Source: Anodontia alba (lineage: Eukaryota > Mollusca > Bivalvia > Lucinida > Lucinidae). From it: a DNA stretch of 64,000 nt. Shown piece by piece: positions 13,701 to 28,700 of this stretch (position 1 is the first letter of the stretch; every line of letters begins with the position of its first letter). Position numbers and translations under genes: made by a program. The stretch is from contig OZ024836.1 in NCBI GenBank assembly GCA_964016985.1, forward strand, positions 37,008,152-37,072,151, given 5' to 3'. A model generated the notes under the pieces. It saw only the letters and a list, made by a program, of their open reading frames with translations, made no database searches and was not told the DNA's origin.

Positions 13701-16700
13701 GAAAAAATGTGAGTAGCTTTTGCATTTGCAAAAGCTACTCACATTTTTTGCAGCAAAAATACCTGTGAATTAGATATTGCACTTACTGGAACAGTTAATA
13801 TTTTGACCACTAAAGAGCTTGTTAGGCTAACGATTCTTTGAATAACTGGGCCAAGATATTCTGTGGCATCTGATCGGGGTCTACACTGTTTTCCTCGCAT
13901 CCACAGCCGCAGTTAGATCAAATGAAAAATACCAACGCAGTAAAATATTTCAAACTGTTGTATTGAATAAACACTTCTGATTGGCTGGCACTATTGTTGT
14001 GCTAGGTATTGTTGGTTTTTAGCAGTGACTTTAGTAGCATGTAAATTTGATAAGCCATTATGAATAGGTGGAAACAGGCCCTTCAATGCCTTCAAATTGC
14101 ATAAGGGCCCTTTTCATGTTTTGTGCATCTTATATTTTTGAAGAAAATACAGGCAATAAATAAATCAGTTTGGATACTGAATTTTGGGACATTATCCCTA
14201 TTCAACTGATTTTATCCTAAATTTTTGGTATTTTACAGTTTTAAAATATTCAGATTCACTCCACAGTTTTATGAGGGTCGTGCAAAAGGTTCTGTCACTA
14301 ATAGGCTTACTTAGTTTTATCCCAGGTATATTTTAAAATGGTTCACTGCACTTGAATGGTGTGTTGAATAGTTAACGATACTCGTTTATTTCGTGCAAAT
14401 TACTTTCCAACTGACCGGGTTATTTCAAATTGAAATAGATGCAGTCATATACACTGACCAATTTACTTGTTACATTGGAACATGGACCAGAAGACTGAAA
14501 TTCCTAGCTATATTAAATGCCGCATTAGGCTTAATATAGATTCAAAGCAGATATTTAATGAATTGTGTAGTATATATGGACCTCAGACCATTTCAATGCG
14601 CACAGTTTTTAAGTGGGTTAAAGCTTTTAAAGCTGGGAAATTTTCTGTTGAAGATGATACCCATCCTGGAAGGCCTAAAACCTCTGTTACCAAGGCTAAC
14701 ATCGCTGCTGTAAAGATTGTGGTCGAACAGGATGCGTGATTGTCTGTCAAAGATATAGCTAGTTGTATTGGCATATCAGAAGGCAGTGTGCAAACAATTA
14801 TGAAAAAGCGTTTGGACCTGAGAAAGGTTTGCCCTAGGTGGCTACCTCATTTGCTCACTGAGGCGCAAAAGACACAACGCCTTAAATGTGCCCGGGAACT
14901 TTTGAAAACATACAAAGGCTGTAATAGTCGGGTTCTTCCTAACTTGCTAAGAAGTGATGAATCCTGGGTGCACATGTTTGAGCCACAAAGAAGGGCTGAA
15001 AAAAAGCAATGGAAGCGAAAAGATCAAAAACGCCCATGTATTGCCAAGAGAACCATGTTTGAAAAAGATGTTGTACACAATTTTCTTTAATTTAAGTGGA
15101 CCAGTCGTTCAAGTGCCTTGTCCATCTGGTCATACAGTCACTGGCCGATTCTACAAGAATTCTGTACGGAAGGAAGTGAAAGAGTTTTACAATAAGAATG
15201 ACCAAGCAAAGGATGATCAGGAGTCCACCTTTTACATGACAACGCCTCCTCTCATAAGTGTGAGGTTGTTAAGTCTTTTTTAGCTTCTGAAAAGGTGAAA
15301 GTTTTAAACCATCCACCTTATTCACCTGACCTGAGCCCCTGTGACTTCTTTTTATTTCCAAGGCTTAAGAAAATGCTTTCTGGAAAGAAGTATACGTCTA
15401 GAAGTTCTCTTGGCAGCGCTATTTATCAGTGTCTCCAACAGATACCAAAAGAAGACTATTTATCTGCTTTTCGCGACTGGGTAAAAAGGTTACAAAAATG
15501 TGTTTCAGTAAAGGGGGAATACTTTGAAGGTTTGTAATAAAAATATGTTTGATAAAACGTAGCACTGAAGTAATCCGAACCCAGTGACAGAACTTTTTGC
15601 AGGACCCTCGTAGTCAATTATTGTCACATGCCATTTCAGGAACAGCAGAGAAGTGAGCTTGAAAACAATAGAGAGTCTATCCTTCATCAACATGCCATGG
15701 AGAAGGAAGATATGATTGGTCAATTTGAAAAGGAGAAGGAGGAGCTTGAAAACCAACTGTCCAATCTTCAGAGAGAAAGAGACAATTCTCTTCTCATGGC
15801 TGAGAATGACAAGCAGCAGGTAATTAGTGAAAATTTGATTTGTTAGATCTGATTTGGGGAGGAGCTTAGCGAGGTGGTCGGGTGGTGCGAAGGTGCCGTG
15901 TATCTTACGTCAGCAGGGCGTCCAACTGATATTGGCTTACAGTTGGGCAAGGTCTGCTATCCTTGTAGCAGGTAAGTGTAGAGGGGGGGGGGATGTTTTT
16001 ATTTCTTCTGTTTCTTCACTTTTATTCCTGTTCATCGTTCTTCCCTGTCCCTCTCTTTCATCTTTTCAACTATCTCTTCTATCTCTTTTCTACCTTTCTC
16101 TTGGAGACAAATCAAAATGACCCACAAGGGTTGACGTGTCGTTAAACCCCAACACAGTCAATTAGGGAGCAGCTTAGTAACCAACTGACAAGCAAATAGT
16201 AAGTGTTAATATTTGATAGGTTGGTTTTGACTGGAGTTGGAATATGAGTACTGATATTATTGGTCATCTGCATTATTGATTTTTTTTGTTGTTTTTAGCT
16301 CACCTGTGCCAAAGGCTCAAGGTGAGCTTTTGTGACCGCTCAGTGTCCGTCGTCCATTGTGCGTCTGTCAGCAATTTACTTAAAAGACATCTCCTCCTTA
16401 ACCGGTGAATGGATTTTGAAATAATTTTACAGGAATGTTCCTTGGGTGACCCTCTACCAAAATTTCCTAAATGGTTCCGCTCCGTTGAACAAAATGGTGG
16501 CCAGAGCTAAAAATAGAAAAACCTTAAACCGACATCTCCTCCAAGGCCACTGGCCCAATTTCAAAATAATTTCACAGGAATATTTCTTGGATTTCAAAAT
16601 TGCTCATACCATTTTGCTCGGATGAACAAGTTGGCCGCCAGAGCTAAAAATAGAAAAACCTTTAAACGTCTTCTCGTCTGTCAACAATTTACTTAAAAGA

Positions 16701-19700
16701 CATCTCCTCCTAAACCAGTGAACTGATTTTGAAATAATTTTACAGGAATGTTCCTTGGGGTACCCTCTACCAAAATTGCCTAAATGGTTCCACTCTGCTG
16801 AACAAAATGGCTGCCAGAGCTAAAAAAAAACCCTTAAAACGACATCTCCAAAGCCACTGGCCCAATTTCAAAATAATTTCACAGGAATGTTCCTTGGGGT
16901 GACCCTCTACCAAAATTGCTCAAACCGTTCTGCTCGGATGAACAAGATGGCCGTCAGAGCTAAAAATAGAAAAAAAACTTTAAACTTCTTCTCATTAACC
17001 AGTGAACGGATTTTAAAAATAATTACACATGAATGTTCCTTGGGTAACCCTATACCAAAATTGCTCAAACCGTTCCGCTTCGATGAACAAGATGGCCGCC
17101 AGAGCTAAAAATAGAAAAACCTTTAAACAACTTCTCCTCCTTAACCAGTGGATGGATTTTGAAATAATTTCACATGAATGTTCCTTGGATGACCCTCTAC
17201 CAAAATTGCTTAAACCGTTCCGCTCAGTTGAACAAAATGGCAGCCAGAGCTAAAAATAGAAAAACATTTAAACGTCTTCTCCTCCTTAACCAGTGGATGG
17301 ATTTTGAAATTATTTCACAGGAATGGTCCTTGAGTGACCCTCTACCAACATTGTTCAAATGGTTCCGCTCAGATAAACAAGTTGGCTGCCAGAGCTAAAA
17401 ATAGAAAAACCTTCAAGTGACCACCTCCTTAACCAGTGGATGGATTGTAACAGGCATTTTTTTTAAAAATTGAAGAGAAAACAGTCAAAAAGTAAACCAC
17501 TGATCTAACCTGTCTCAAATGTTCCTCAAGAAACCCTTTATTAAATTCTTTCAGTTACACAAAATGCTCAGCACTTGTTTTCCCTATATATTTGTACAAA
17601 AATATGATCTGTATAGAAAACTTTGATAATCTTACAAACCACTTGCCTGATTTAAATTAAATTAATACAACCATCCTGAACCTAAAGCAATGGGACACAG
17701 GTGAGCGATTTAGGGCCATTATGGCCCCCTTGTTTTTTTATGTTTTGTTTGTTTTTTTTTTTTTACTTTGCCTTAAACTAATTTCAGGGGCAGATCCAGA
17801 GAGGGTTCAAGGGTTACAGTCAAACCCCTGTGCAAAGCTTTTGTTTTGAGGGAGAATTTTATAAAAAAAAAAAAAAAAAGAAATGTGATAATTGCATAAT
17901 GTTTACCTAAAACTGCCCATATCAAACTCCTTTCCAAAGTCTTCCACTTGTAATGACAGAGAACTTTTCTGGTTGGTCATTTAGGATTGAGGAAGGCACT
18001 ATGAAAATGTGTAGTTAATTGGCTTATTGTACTTATGGTAGCTGAGGCTACAATAAGATACAGAATGCGATATATGAAGCTTGCAAATCATGAATGGTCA
18101 GAGTGTTGTTTAATCTGTTCTTGTTTGGTCACTTGAGAGATATTGTTATATATTTTATTTTTATAAAGTTTTCGTGTATTGCCAGCATATGCACTTATTG
18201 TATGTGAACTTTTCAAAGCCTAGATAGCATGAAAGAATAATATAAATTTGCAGTTCCTAAAGTACTGTTTCACACTGAATTCTTTGTTTACAAATGTTTA
18301 TTTGTGTTAATGCAGTACAGATCAGTCAGCGACCTTATCATGTTTATTTGGACTTCCATTATAATCTTATGCTATAATTCCAGATGAAAATGGTATCCAG
18401 ATAATGATTTTTCTTATTTCTCCATGAAAACATATGCTGTGGGTAATTAGAAATGTCTTGCTGGGGTGCTTCTAATGAGTACCCACAGTATATGTTTTTT
18501 TGTGGAGAAATGAGAAAAATATCAACACTTTTTTGATGAAAAAAGCTGCTTGTCTTGAAAAAAGCACCTATCATGAGCTGTGCTTATGCAGTCAAGTGCA
18601 TCTTAATATCATATGCTAAAACAAATCACGATTATCTTAAGATATCAAATGAATTAAACCATTCGGCTTGATTGTAATTTATATGCTTAACATCAAATGA
18701 ATTAAACCATTCCGCTTGATTGTAATTTATATGCCGTACAGTCTTAAACTGTGCTGAAATACATGAATGTAAATATTGGTTCCATTTGTTGTTTGTATTC
18801 TAGATAAGAGGAATATACAGATAAACTTTTTTCTTTCCTCCTCAAGAAACAAATTGTGGGTACCCATCTGAATCGCCTTCATAAATCAGTTCTAATGAGC
18901 ACCCTTAATTTACTTTTTCTTGAGAAATAAGAAAACTGCTGATAATTTTTGGCCAAAAAAAACAAACTTAATAAAAACAATCAAACAAACAAAACAAAAC
19001 AAAAGAAAAATGTTGCACTATATATTTAATTGTTTGTTTTGTAGTTTTCTTGTGTACTATAAAGAGAGTCTGCTGGCAGAAAACCAACATTTTTTTGTTT
19101 ATTTTTGAACAGCAAAGATCTTGATCATTTTGTGTTTTCTCACAGTCATGCCATGATCTCTTCATAAAGACAATATTTGGACTTTGAATCTATATGGCAA
19201 GCAACAAAGACCCAGGCCAGCCTGCGCTTATGCGCAGGCTGGCTGGGGTCTTTCTTACTTGCCTATAGGGAATTGTTGGTTTTCCCAAAGTGCAGGTTAG
19301 ATGAATTGTGGTCTTGTGTTGTGGTTGAATTACACATGATTAAGATATCAAAATTGTGTTTCAAAAGACCATTAGATTTGAATTACCCAATTAATTTATC
19401 TTTATTAGAACATTTGAATCAAAATTACTGCTCATGGATCTACAATGTAGGTCTCTAAAATGACTTGATGTGTGTCATTGATACTTGGCCTAATGTTAGA
19501 TACTGGTCCAAAGTTTTGTTCAGCACAAGCATCATCCCTGCCTCATTTACTATGAGGTCAAGGTCACATAGACTTTGAATTTTGCACACTTAAAAATGCT
19601 ATTTTTTTGACGTTAAAGTTTTTATAAAAAGGTTTGTCTTGGAATGATAAGATAGATTTGGTTGATACTTGGACCAGTGTTACATATTGTGTCAAAGTTT

Positions 19701-22700
19701 TATAAAGTATCAGCCACTTTTCATATCAGTGACTGAGAACTGAGGTCAAGGTCACAGACATAGAATTTTTGTAGGTTAATGTTAAACCCATTAAAGACTG
19801 AATAAACTCTCCCACACTATATGTTAGAAGAGTCCTTTTTTGATTTCAGGTATGTCAGGCTATATGATATAGATATTCCTAAAGAGAAATGATTGAACTA
19901 TTTGCAAACAGTGGAGACCAAGATCAGATCTGATCTGGATCTGCACTGTTTGCCAGTTACCAATTTAAGGGTCTCCAGTCTTCAATGGGTTAAAGATCTG
20001 TATCACCTGAATGCCTGGAAAGATTTAGTTCATACTTGGACTGGTCTTAAATACAGGTCCAGTATTTAACTGATAACTGCCTTCCTTGACCTAACTTGCT
20101 TGTGTAGTCTAGTTAGCAAGCTACGTATTCAAACAATATTTTTTCTGGTAATCCAGTTCTCATTAGCATTTTATATTAAACTATGAGAAGCTGCTGTATA
20201 TTTGGAAATGCATGTACATACATGTAATATTCTCTAATACCAAAATGTAAGTTTATATTGAAAATAGGCCAGGTATCAACTTTAAAGACAGATTTAGCTG
20301 TACATAAAATTTCACCTTCAAATATCAGTTTGACAGAAATTATGACAGTTGAATAACAAATTAATAAATTGCACACTATTAGAAAAGACAAGATATGAAA
20401 GGTTTCCGTAATATTGAAAAGATATGCTAGACATGCAAAAAAGTCTTTTTAACCTAGATAAAATGTATTTTTATAACCAAAAAGTATTGATATTTTTCTC
20501 CACAAAAACATATGTTGTGGGTACACATTAGAAGCCTCTCTCCAAGATGCTTCTAATGAGTACCAACAACATATGTTTTCATGGAGAAATAAGAACAAAA
20601 ATTATGTGGATACCCGACTTACCTGGAGCTTTGCTATTATGATTGTTTATTGATTTATTTTGTATAATGGGTATGTGGGGTAAAATTATAAATATTCAAG
20701 ATTCCTAATTATAATATACTAAACCTGTCTTGTGAAGAGAACTTTATGAATTTGTCATATAAAAAGGGGACTTAATTCTTAAAGCACTTTACAAAGTTGT
20801 AGCAGATGATATTCAAAATTTTTTTTTATTATTTTTCAGAGAAAATTAAACGTCATTTCATGTGAATAGGCAGACAATTCACATTAAATGTTAAGCATTA
20901 TTTTCACTGAAAAAAAAAAAAAATTGTTTTTATGCAGTTTTCTTTAAATTAATTAGTGGAATAGCAAATAGTGTAGACCCTGATCAGACTGCTCCTTAAG
21001 GAGCTGTCTGATCTGGGTCTGCACTGTTTGCATATACCATTTTGTCAGAAGTTTTGGGGTATGAAATTTCAGTGCATTTACCATATATGAACAGTTCTGG
21101 TTTCTACACAGTCTATTCAGGGCCTGCACTAAATTTTACCATGGAATTTGCTAGTAAATAGTGAAGGTCTAAATCAGACTGAGCAAATTTTCTGTCTGAC
21201 CAATCAGGGCTGTCTGGTCTGTGTCTTCCTGTTTGCATATATGCTACTCCCCTTTTTTGCATGACGCAACTCGTATTACCTGTAGTTACAAAAGTTTGGC
21301 TTTCATTCAAATGATCCGTGTATTTGTGGTTTGAACATCAATTGATATTATGTGTGAAGAGATAAATTGATAAAATAACTAGGTAGTAATGAATAAATGG
21401 ACAAACTGAAAGTTCGAAAATTAATAGGATTATAAATTTCTGCTTGGATTTATATACTACTGGAGTAAAATAGTAAAAGTTTTGAACATGTATTACCGTA
21501 ATGACCCTAAGTATTGGGACAAGAGGTCTGAGCAAACAGTGTAGACCAGATCAGATGCCACATTCTGTGGCATCTGATTTGGTCTACACTGTTTGTCTAC
21601 ACTATTTGTCATTCATCCAGCAGGCTTTAGGCACATCACTGGGTAGTAAAATGAACTTGTTCAAACTTTAGAACAAATATGGTAAGGAGTTGAAGGCTTC
21701 CCAATATTTAGGGTAAAAAAAATATAAGGTGTATCTGTAGGTTTGGCTTTGATATTGCATTCGAATCATCGAGAGATGAAATGTATATCAAAATATTGTC
21801 TGCTACTATCTAAGTATAGTTAGCTAAAGATCACAGAAAGCATAAATCAATATAATGAGGACATATATCATGCTACATGGTGTGAATAATTTAGAGAAAA
21901 ATAAAAGAAAACAGGGTCTGTTACTAATTTAGGAGGAGAACAGATAGACATGAAGAGTGTGAATGATGATACTTTTTTTTTTTTAACTAAAATATGTGAT
22001 ATTTTTTTATTTCTCTACAAAAACCTACATTATGGTACTCATTAGGAGGCACGTCTAATAAATAACCACGTGTTTTCATGTTAAAATAAGGAAAATATTT
22101 ATCTGGATGCTCTTTTATCTGGAATTATGGATTGAAATGATAAAATAACCAAACATGAGCTATAAGCCTTCCGTGTACAGTAGAGGTTATGTGACCTTTG
22201 CACCTGATGTCAGGGATATACAAGATGTTAAAGAACTCAGGCAGGTAAAGGACTTTAGCATTTTGGACAGATTTTAGACCTTTCTATTGTTTCAAACACT
22301 TATTTATATTTACCACAACTCTAGAGATTAGACAAACACATATAAAATAAGCCATATCTTGCATAATGGGTGTGTATGATGCATATGCAAACAACAGTGT
22401 GATCAGTCTTTCTTGTTACCTATTTGTGACAATGCTTCTGATTGGCTATTTTACACAGGAGACTATCCAATCAAAACTGAGAATATATCATATCTTTTGT
22501 AAATTTTGTGTACAAATGGGGCCTAATTTAGGCTCTTGTCAGTTTGCACAGGTTTCTTGGTTCATCTGGGCCTTCACTGTTTTCTTAACCCTTGTTATGC
22601 TGAATAAATTAAGATACCACACCCACTCCTAATTTTCAGCCAATCAGATTTCTTGATCCAGGATGTTGATACAAATTCACATTCTAAATGGCAAACAGTG

Positions 22701-25700
22701 CAGATCCAGATCAGTTGGCTTCTTCAGAAGCCAACTGATCTGGATCTACACTATTTGCAAAAGCAGGGTATATCTGGGATCAGCAGGACCAGGGTTAACA
22801 TGACTGCATACACCTAGGGAATTAACTGTAAGTTTTCAAAAGGTGACAACTTATGTGGACTGGATGTTGCCTCCCTAGTACATGAAACCCTTCAAAAATG
22901 GGGTCTGCTCTTTAAAGGGAACAAATTCTTTCATTTAGGAATAGCACCTCCTACAATGAGAAGAGAGGCAAATATTTCCATCACAGAATTATTTCCCTTG
23001 AGATGTATCCATTTCCTTTAAGATTTTACTGTTTAAATTTTTAGTACATTTACTGTACACAAATTTGATAAATATTGAACATGTTTATTCCATAATTTTT
23101 CATTTTTATGCATTTGTTTCACAAAATATTTATGGAATGACATATTACAGTGTAGATACTGATCAGACTGCTCCTTCAAACTGCTTCTGATCAAACTGCT
23201 GTCCAATCTGGTCTGGGTCTGCACTGTTTGCATATGCTATTTTGTTAGAGAAATTGGTGTACAAAATTTTACGAAAATTTACTGTGATTGAAAATGTGGT
23301 TCATTATAGATGATGTCCCTCCTGGAACAAGAGAAGAGCACTCTACAGGAGAAAAACAATAACCTGAACATGGAACTGGCTTCTGCCAATGTGGAGTATG
23401 AGAGACTCAAACGCGAGTCCCAGGCCAGGCAGGAACAAGACCGAACCAATATCAATGGCCTGCAGTCTGAACTCAAGAACTTCAGATCCCAGTTCGAACA
23501 AACTTGGTATGTATATTGTCCACACTTGTATATATTTTCCCTAAGTTTTTGGACAGACGGACCTGAGCAAACAGTGCTGACACAGATCAGACAACAGAAT
23601 CAGAGAGATCTGAGCAAACAGCGCAGAACAAGATCAGACAACAGAATCAGACAGACTTGTGCAAACAGTGTAGACATGCCAGCAGGCACACAATGTTGAA
23701 ACAATGTCAATTTAACGCTGATTCAACGTCAAGACGTTGAATCAACATTGAATTGAAGTTGTTTCAACATTGTGTGCCCGCTGGGATGGTATCTGATCAG
23801 GGTTTACACTGTTTGCCACTCATCCAGTAATTCTGAGACCCAAGAACAAGTTGACCCCGCCAGGTCAGCAACATTCTTTCATGGAGATTGATAATGAAAT
23901 ATTTTTTACAGTCATTCTCTCCCTTCTGCTGATTCAAGAAGGGCAGTTGTCAGTTTCTGACGAAAGAATGTGCACAATATTGGTTAACGGCTTAGAGGAC
24001 TAAGCCTGCCCAGTAGAAGTGTGGTTAGGTAAATTGACCATACTTAACATGAGCCTATTTGATTGACTGGGCTGTAACAAACAATAATGAAGTTGAATTT
24101 AAGGTGTGACAGTGTCCAAATAATTAGAGTATGGTAAATGTAATAAATTAATTTCACCAACATTTCTGACAAAATGGCATATGCAGACAGTGCAGATTCA
24201 GATCAGAAGAGACCCAAGAAGATTTTGGAAGGGTGGTCACCAAAGTACAACCCAGTAGAAACTGACAGAGCATAATAAAATGGTATATGGCGGTCATAAA
24301 AAGTATCAGCTTATAAACACGAGTCTTCTTTATCCACAAAAATGGCCAAGTTGGAATGCCTCTTCAGTGTGTCTGATACACTTTCAGGGGAGACAGCTAT
24401 ATCAAAATTATTTTGCCTCCCTTCTGAAAATAGACCTCTTCTAAAATGAAAGAATTTGCTCCCTATGCTTTTAGAAGGGGTCCATTTTCAGACAAGCTTG
24501 GTGTGCAGGAAAGCAAACAGGGAGTCACAAATGTCATTGCTCCGGTAAAACATTGTGGAATTAGGAAGTATACAATATGTATCCGTTTGCCAATAAAATG
24601 GCCTACACCATAACATGTATGATGACTCGTACTGTCTTGAAATGTGGCCATGGGAATTCTCAGCAAAAAATGATTAAGATCTTATGGTTTCCTAACCAAA
24701 TAATTCGTAGAATGAACCATTTGTGTTTAGTTTTTGTCTGTTATCTCTTTCAGCCCAATTATTTTTGCTAACAGTGTAGGTCCTGATGAGATGGCTCATA
24801 ATGAGCCATCTAATCAAGATCTATACTGTTTGCCACTATGTTTTGATTTTTAACAGACCCTTTTTTGGAACAATGGTTCTGTACCAGATTCACGGATAGA
24901 AGAGTCCACTTCAGACACTTAGGGATGAAAGGGTTAAATATTTCTTCTGTTTTCAGTGAGGGCCATGAGAAAGAATGCAAGAACCTAAATAACCAGATGC
25001 GTGACCTTGACCGTCAGAGAGAGGCTGCCATGCGTGAAGTTGCCGAGTTGAAGGTTCAACTGAAACTGGTTGAAGAGACAAGGGACAATATCCGTCGTGA
25101 CCTGATTGAGGCTAACAGAAGAATTAGAGAAGGTGAGAGTTAATTCCCTCTGATCAATGCTTTATTTTGTTTAGATGCTTAGCATCTTATAATTAACCAC
25201 TTAACTGTTGGACAGCTTCCACATGGTTGTGTGGTTAACCCATTTTAGGCTGAATAGACTCCACCCACACTGTATATTGGATGAGTCAAAGTTCTATTTT
25301 AGTTATGTCAGGCTATGTGATTCAGGTATTCCTAGAGAAAAATGGCTAAACTACATGTAGTTGCAAACAGTGGAGACCCTGATCAGATGCTGCATTTTTT
25401 AGCATCTGTTCTTGGCCTGCACTGTTTGCCAGTTACCCTTTTTTGGTGACTTCAGACTAAAATGGGTTTATATTTCCGAACTTGGATCACAATTTCTCAT
25501 CCTTGAATCCCTTTGGAGGTGGAATGTTTTGATATATTGTTGTCTTTTTTTTTTTTTTTAAATATATTTACAGATTTCATCTGCTGATATTTAAATTCAG
25601 CAGGCTAAAGGTTAAGTATAATTAACCATCTACAATATTGTGGAATACAGTCAACCCTCTTTATACCAACACTCGATACAAAAACAAAATTCTTTATAAT

Positions 25701-28700
25701 GATAATTGGACTGGCATGAAACCATCACTCAAGAGGTGACAGTTAATCAGAAATTATGCAAGAACATTGTTTTTAATACTCCAAGAAACATGTTTTGGAT
25801 ATTTGTTAGAATTGCTTCACTTAGGCAGTTCTAATAAATGTCCAAAACACATGTTCTATGAGGAAATAAGAATAAATCAAGGCCTATCATTCTGCTCATT
25901 AAGGATTCTTTACAACAGTAAATTCATTTTAATGGAAACATCTTTGGGAACGAATTCTGTCATTGTAAGAAGGGTCCACTGTATTACAGTCAGAGGAATT
26001 CTTCAGGAGTAGTATTTTTATGGTGATTATTATTATTTTTTTTTTTTCGATATTGCTGGTAAATTTTTCAAGGTCTCCATAATGGCACTTCTAATGGGCC
26101 ACAACATATGTTTTTACAGAGAAATTCAGAAACTTATCCCAAATATTACTCCTAAACAAGTCCGCTTATACGAAGAGTCTAAGGAAAACTGAAACTTTGA
26201 TTTTTGACCTTTTACATGTTCTTTGTTTCCAAGTGCAGCTTTTACAGATTTTATTTAACTAATTTCAGGTGATGAGGCGAAGGATCAGTTAAGGAAAGAC
26301 ATGGTTGAATTAAAGAGAAACTTAAATGATGAGTGTCACGAAAAAGAGGCTGTTACAAAGTCTGCTGAAGAACTCCGAGCGACGGTGAAGAAGAATGAGG
26401 GCGATAAGATTGAGCTTAACAGAGCTCTGGCTGACAGCAGGCAGAAATGTGCTAGTGAGTACCGTATTTGATATTCCTTTTTCCAAAATTATTGTCAACC
26501 TTTTAAATAGCTTATTTTCTTAATGCTCATCACAAAAACATACCTATATAATTTTGACCCCTTTAAACCCCAATTTTATATTGTAAAAACATAGAGTGTG
26601 TAAACCCCACTTTTATATTGTAAAAACATAGAGTGTGGGTACTCGTTAGGACTGCCTGGGCGAGGCAGTTCTAACAAGTACCCACAATCTATGTTTTGAG
26701 CAGAAATATGAAAAATATCAGAGTTTTTTATCTAAATATTTTCAGTTTTTTATGGTGAATTTTTCTATATATTTGAATAGGGGTGTTTTCGTAATGTTAA
26801 CATGCTAGGTAAAAATGTCAACAGATGATATTCTAAAACATCTTTTCTTTTTTATCCCCAGAACATAGGGCTTGACAGTTCATGCAGTTTGTCTCCATAG
26901 GGGATGGTTTGCATTAAATGTCAGTCCTAATTTCTGTTGAAAATAAAAAAAAAAATGATACATATCAGTTTACTGTCTTCTTCATTTGCCCATAGATTGC
27001 TAAACATTAAAGTACCAATCACAAAACAACAGATAAAATATTTTACTGTTTATTTTTCTAAGAAAATAAGGCTTGACATTTCAGAAATGTCAAGCCATAT
27101 TTTCTCTGGAAAACAAAAAAAAAATAAATTGGATAAGCTCAGAGGTTAAAAAGATGTTATAGATAAGGGAGGTAACTGGTTTTGCAAATAGCAGCATTGC
27201 TGTATTAGTTACTTCTCTTTAGTTGGCTGAGACTCCGCAGACAACAAAATTAGAGAACAGAGCTTGATAGTTTAATCAGTTTGCCTTTGTAGAAGACAGT
27301 TTGAATGAAATGCCAAGCCCTATGTATAAGAAAAATAAGAAAAAGTACTTCAAAATGCTATTTGCTGATATTTTTAGAAATTCAGTTTGTTTGTAATTAA
27401 AGCTGAATTTTTAACTCTATTCACCAAAAAAAAAAAAAAAAAAAAAAAAATAGATTCCCGAAAAGAAAAAGCTATAACTTGTCATTAGCTAATGGTTGTC
27501 TGTAGGGTAGTAAGAGATCTTTCTTGTTTTAGTTCTGGATGAGCAGAAGGCCGGTGTTACCAAAGAAGCTGCTGATCTTCGTGCCAGTCTCCGTGAGGTG
27601 GAGAAGGCTCGCCTGGATGCCCGCCGTGAGCTTCAGGATCTCCGACGACAGGTGAAGATGCTGGACAGTGAGAGGAGTAAACTGGGACGTGAGGTTTTGG
27701 ACCTCCAGGCTCAGGTGGCTAGAGATGAGGAGAAGGAGGAAGAGTCTAGGAGAGTTTCATTTGATCTGAAACAAAAGGTGAGAAAATGAGAAAAATCAGC
27801 AGAGTTTGTTTTGAGACAGCAGGAAGTACCTTATTATGCCCCTGCCATGTTTAATGAGGGCTGCAGGGTTGGGGGGGGGTGAGGGGGGGGGGGGGAGGGA
27901 GGCGCATATAGGCATATAGTATCACCCTTGACCATATGTATATCCTGATGTCCCATCTGTCCAGCCTGTCTGTATGTACAAAAAATGGTTTCAGTTCGAT
28001 ATTTTTTGAAAAGATTACCGGGTAGTGTATTGGATTCATATTTTATACACAGGTGTATAATCATCAAGTAAAGGGCAAGTTTGATTTAAGGTAAAATCAA
28101 CCACTTATTACTGGAGTTATGGTCCTTTTTCAACTTCATTTTTTGCAAAATGTTTGTTTATGGGAGAGGATGGCCCCTGGGCAGTGGCATATACATGTAT
28201 GTCTGATTGATACATTTCTAGTTTATTTTGAGAGACATGCCTGAATAAACAGTGTAGACCCAGATCAAAATGTTCCACCAGAGCAGTTTGATCAGGGTCT
28301 GCACTGTTTACTGTTCACCAGCAATCTTATATCCATTACCAGGCAGACATATAAGCCTGTTCAAAATTTAAGATTATATAGTTACCTAAATATTCAGATA
28401 CCTTCTTATCACCATACTTATCCTGGAATTTCACATATTCATTTGACTAATAGATGCCGCCCTCAGTGGCTCAGTCGGATCTGCATCATAGTGGTGATCA
28501 GTAGGTCATGGGTCCGATCCCCGCTGGGTCAGGCAACATTCTTGGAGATTGATCAAGCAATATTTTCTTCAGTCATTCTCTCCCATCCGCTGATTCAAGA
28601 AGTGCATTTATCAGTTTCTGGTGAAAGAATATGCACAAATATTGGTTAACCAATTAGTGGACTGCCCAGGAAAAGTGTGATAAAGTAAATTGATCAGCTC

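Larger units (their letters stand above)
17735..20460. other. Intron 9, low-information stretch
   Basis: Apart from the family A copies near 18380 and 18835, the 49-bp duplication, the hairpin at 19191 and a small family B copy at 19905, I see no gene or recognisable element. Part of 19490-20060 has repeated GAGGTCAAGGTCACA and TACTGGTCCAAAGTTTT motifs, which look like an old unclassified repeat. Confidence 0.5.

Noticed and set aside
14954..15283. Separate 109-codon protein gene
   Set aside because: It is the frameshifted middle of the mariner transposase pseudogene.
16887..17398. Three overlapping frames of 73-74 codons with similar proteins
   Set aside because: They are the same frame read through successive units of the 145-bp tandem array. 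Similarity comes from the repeat, not from a gene family.
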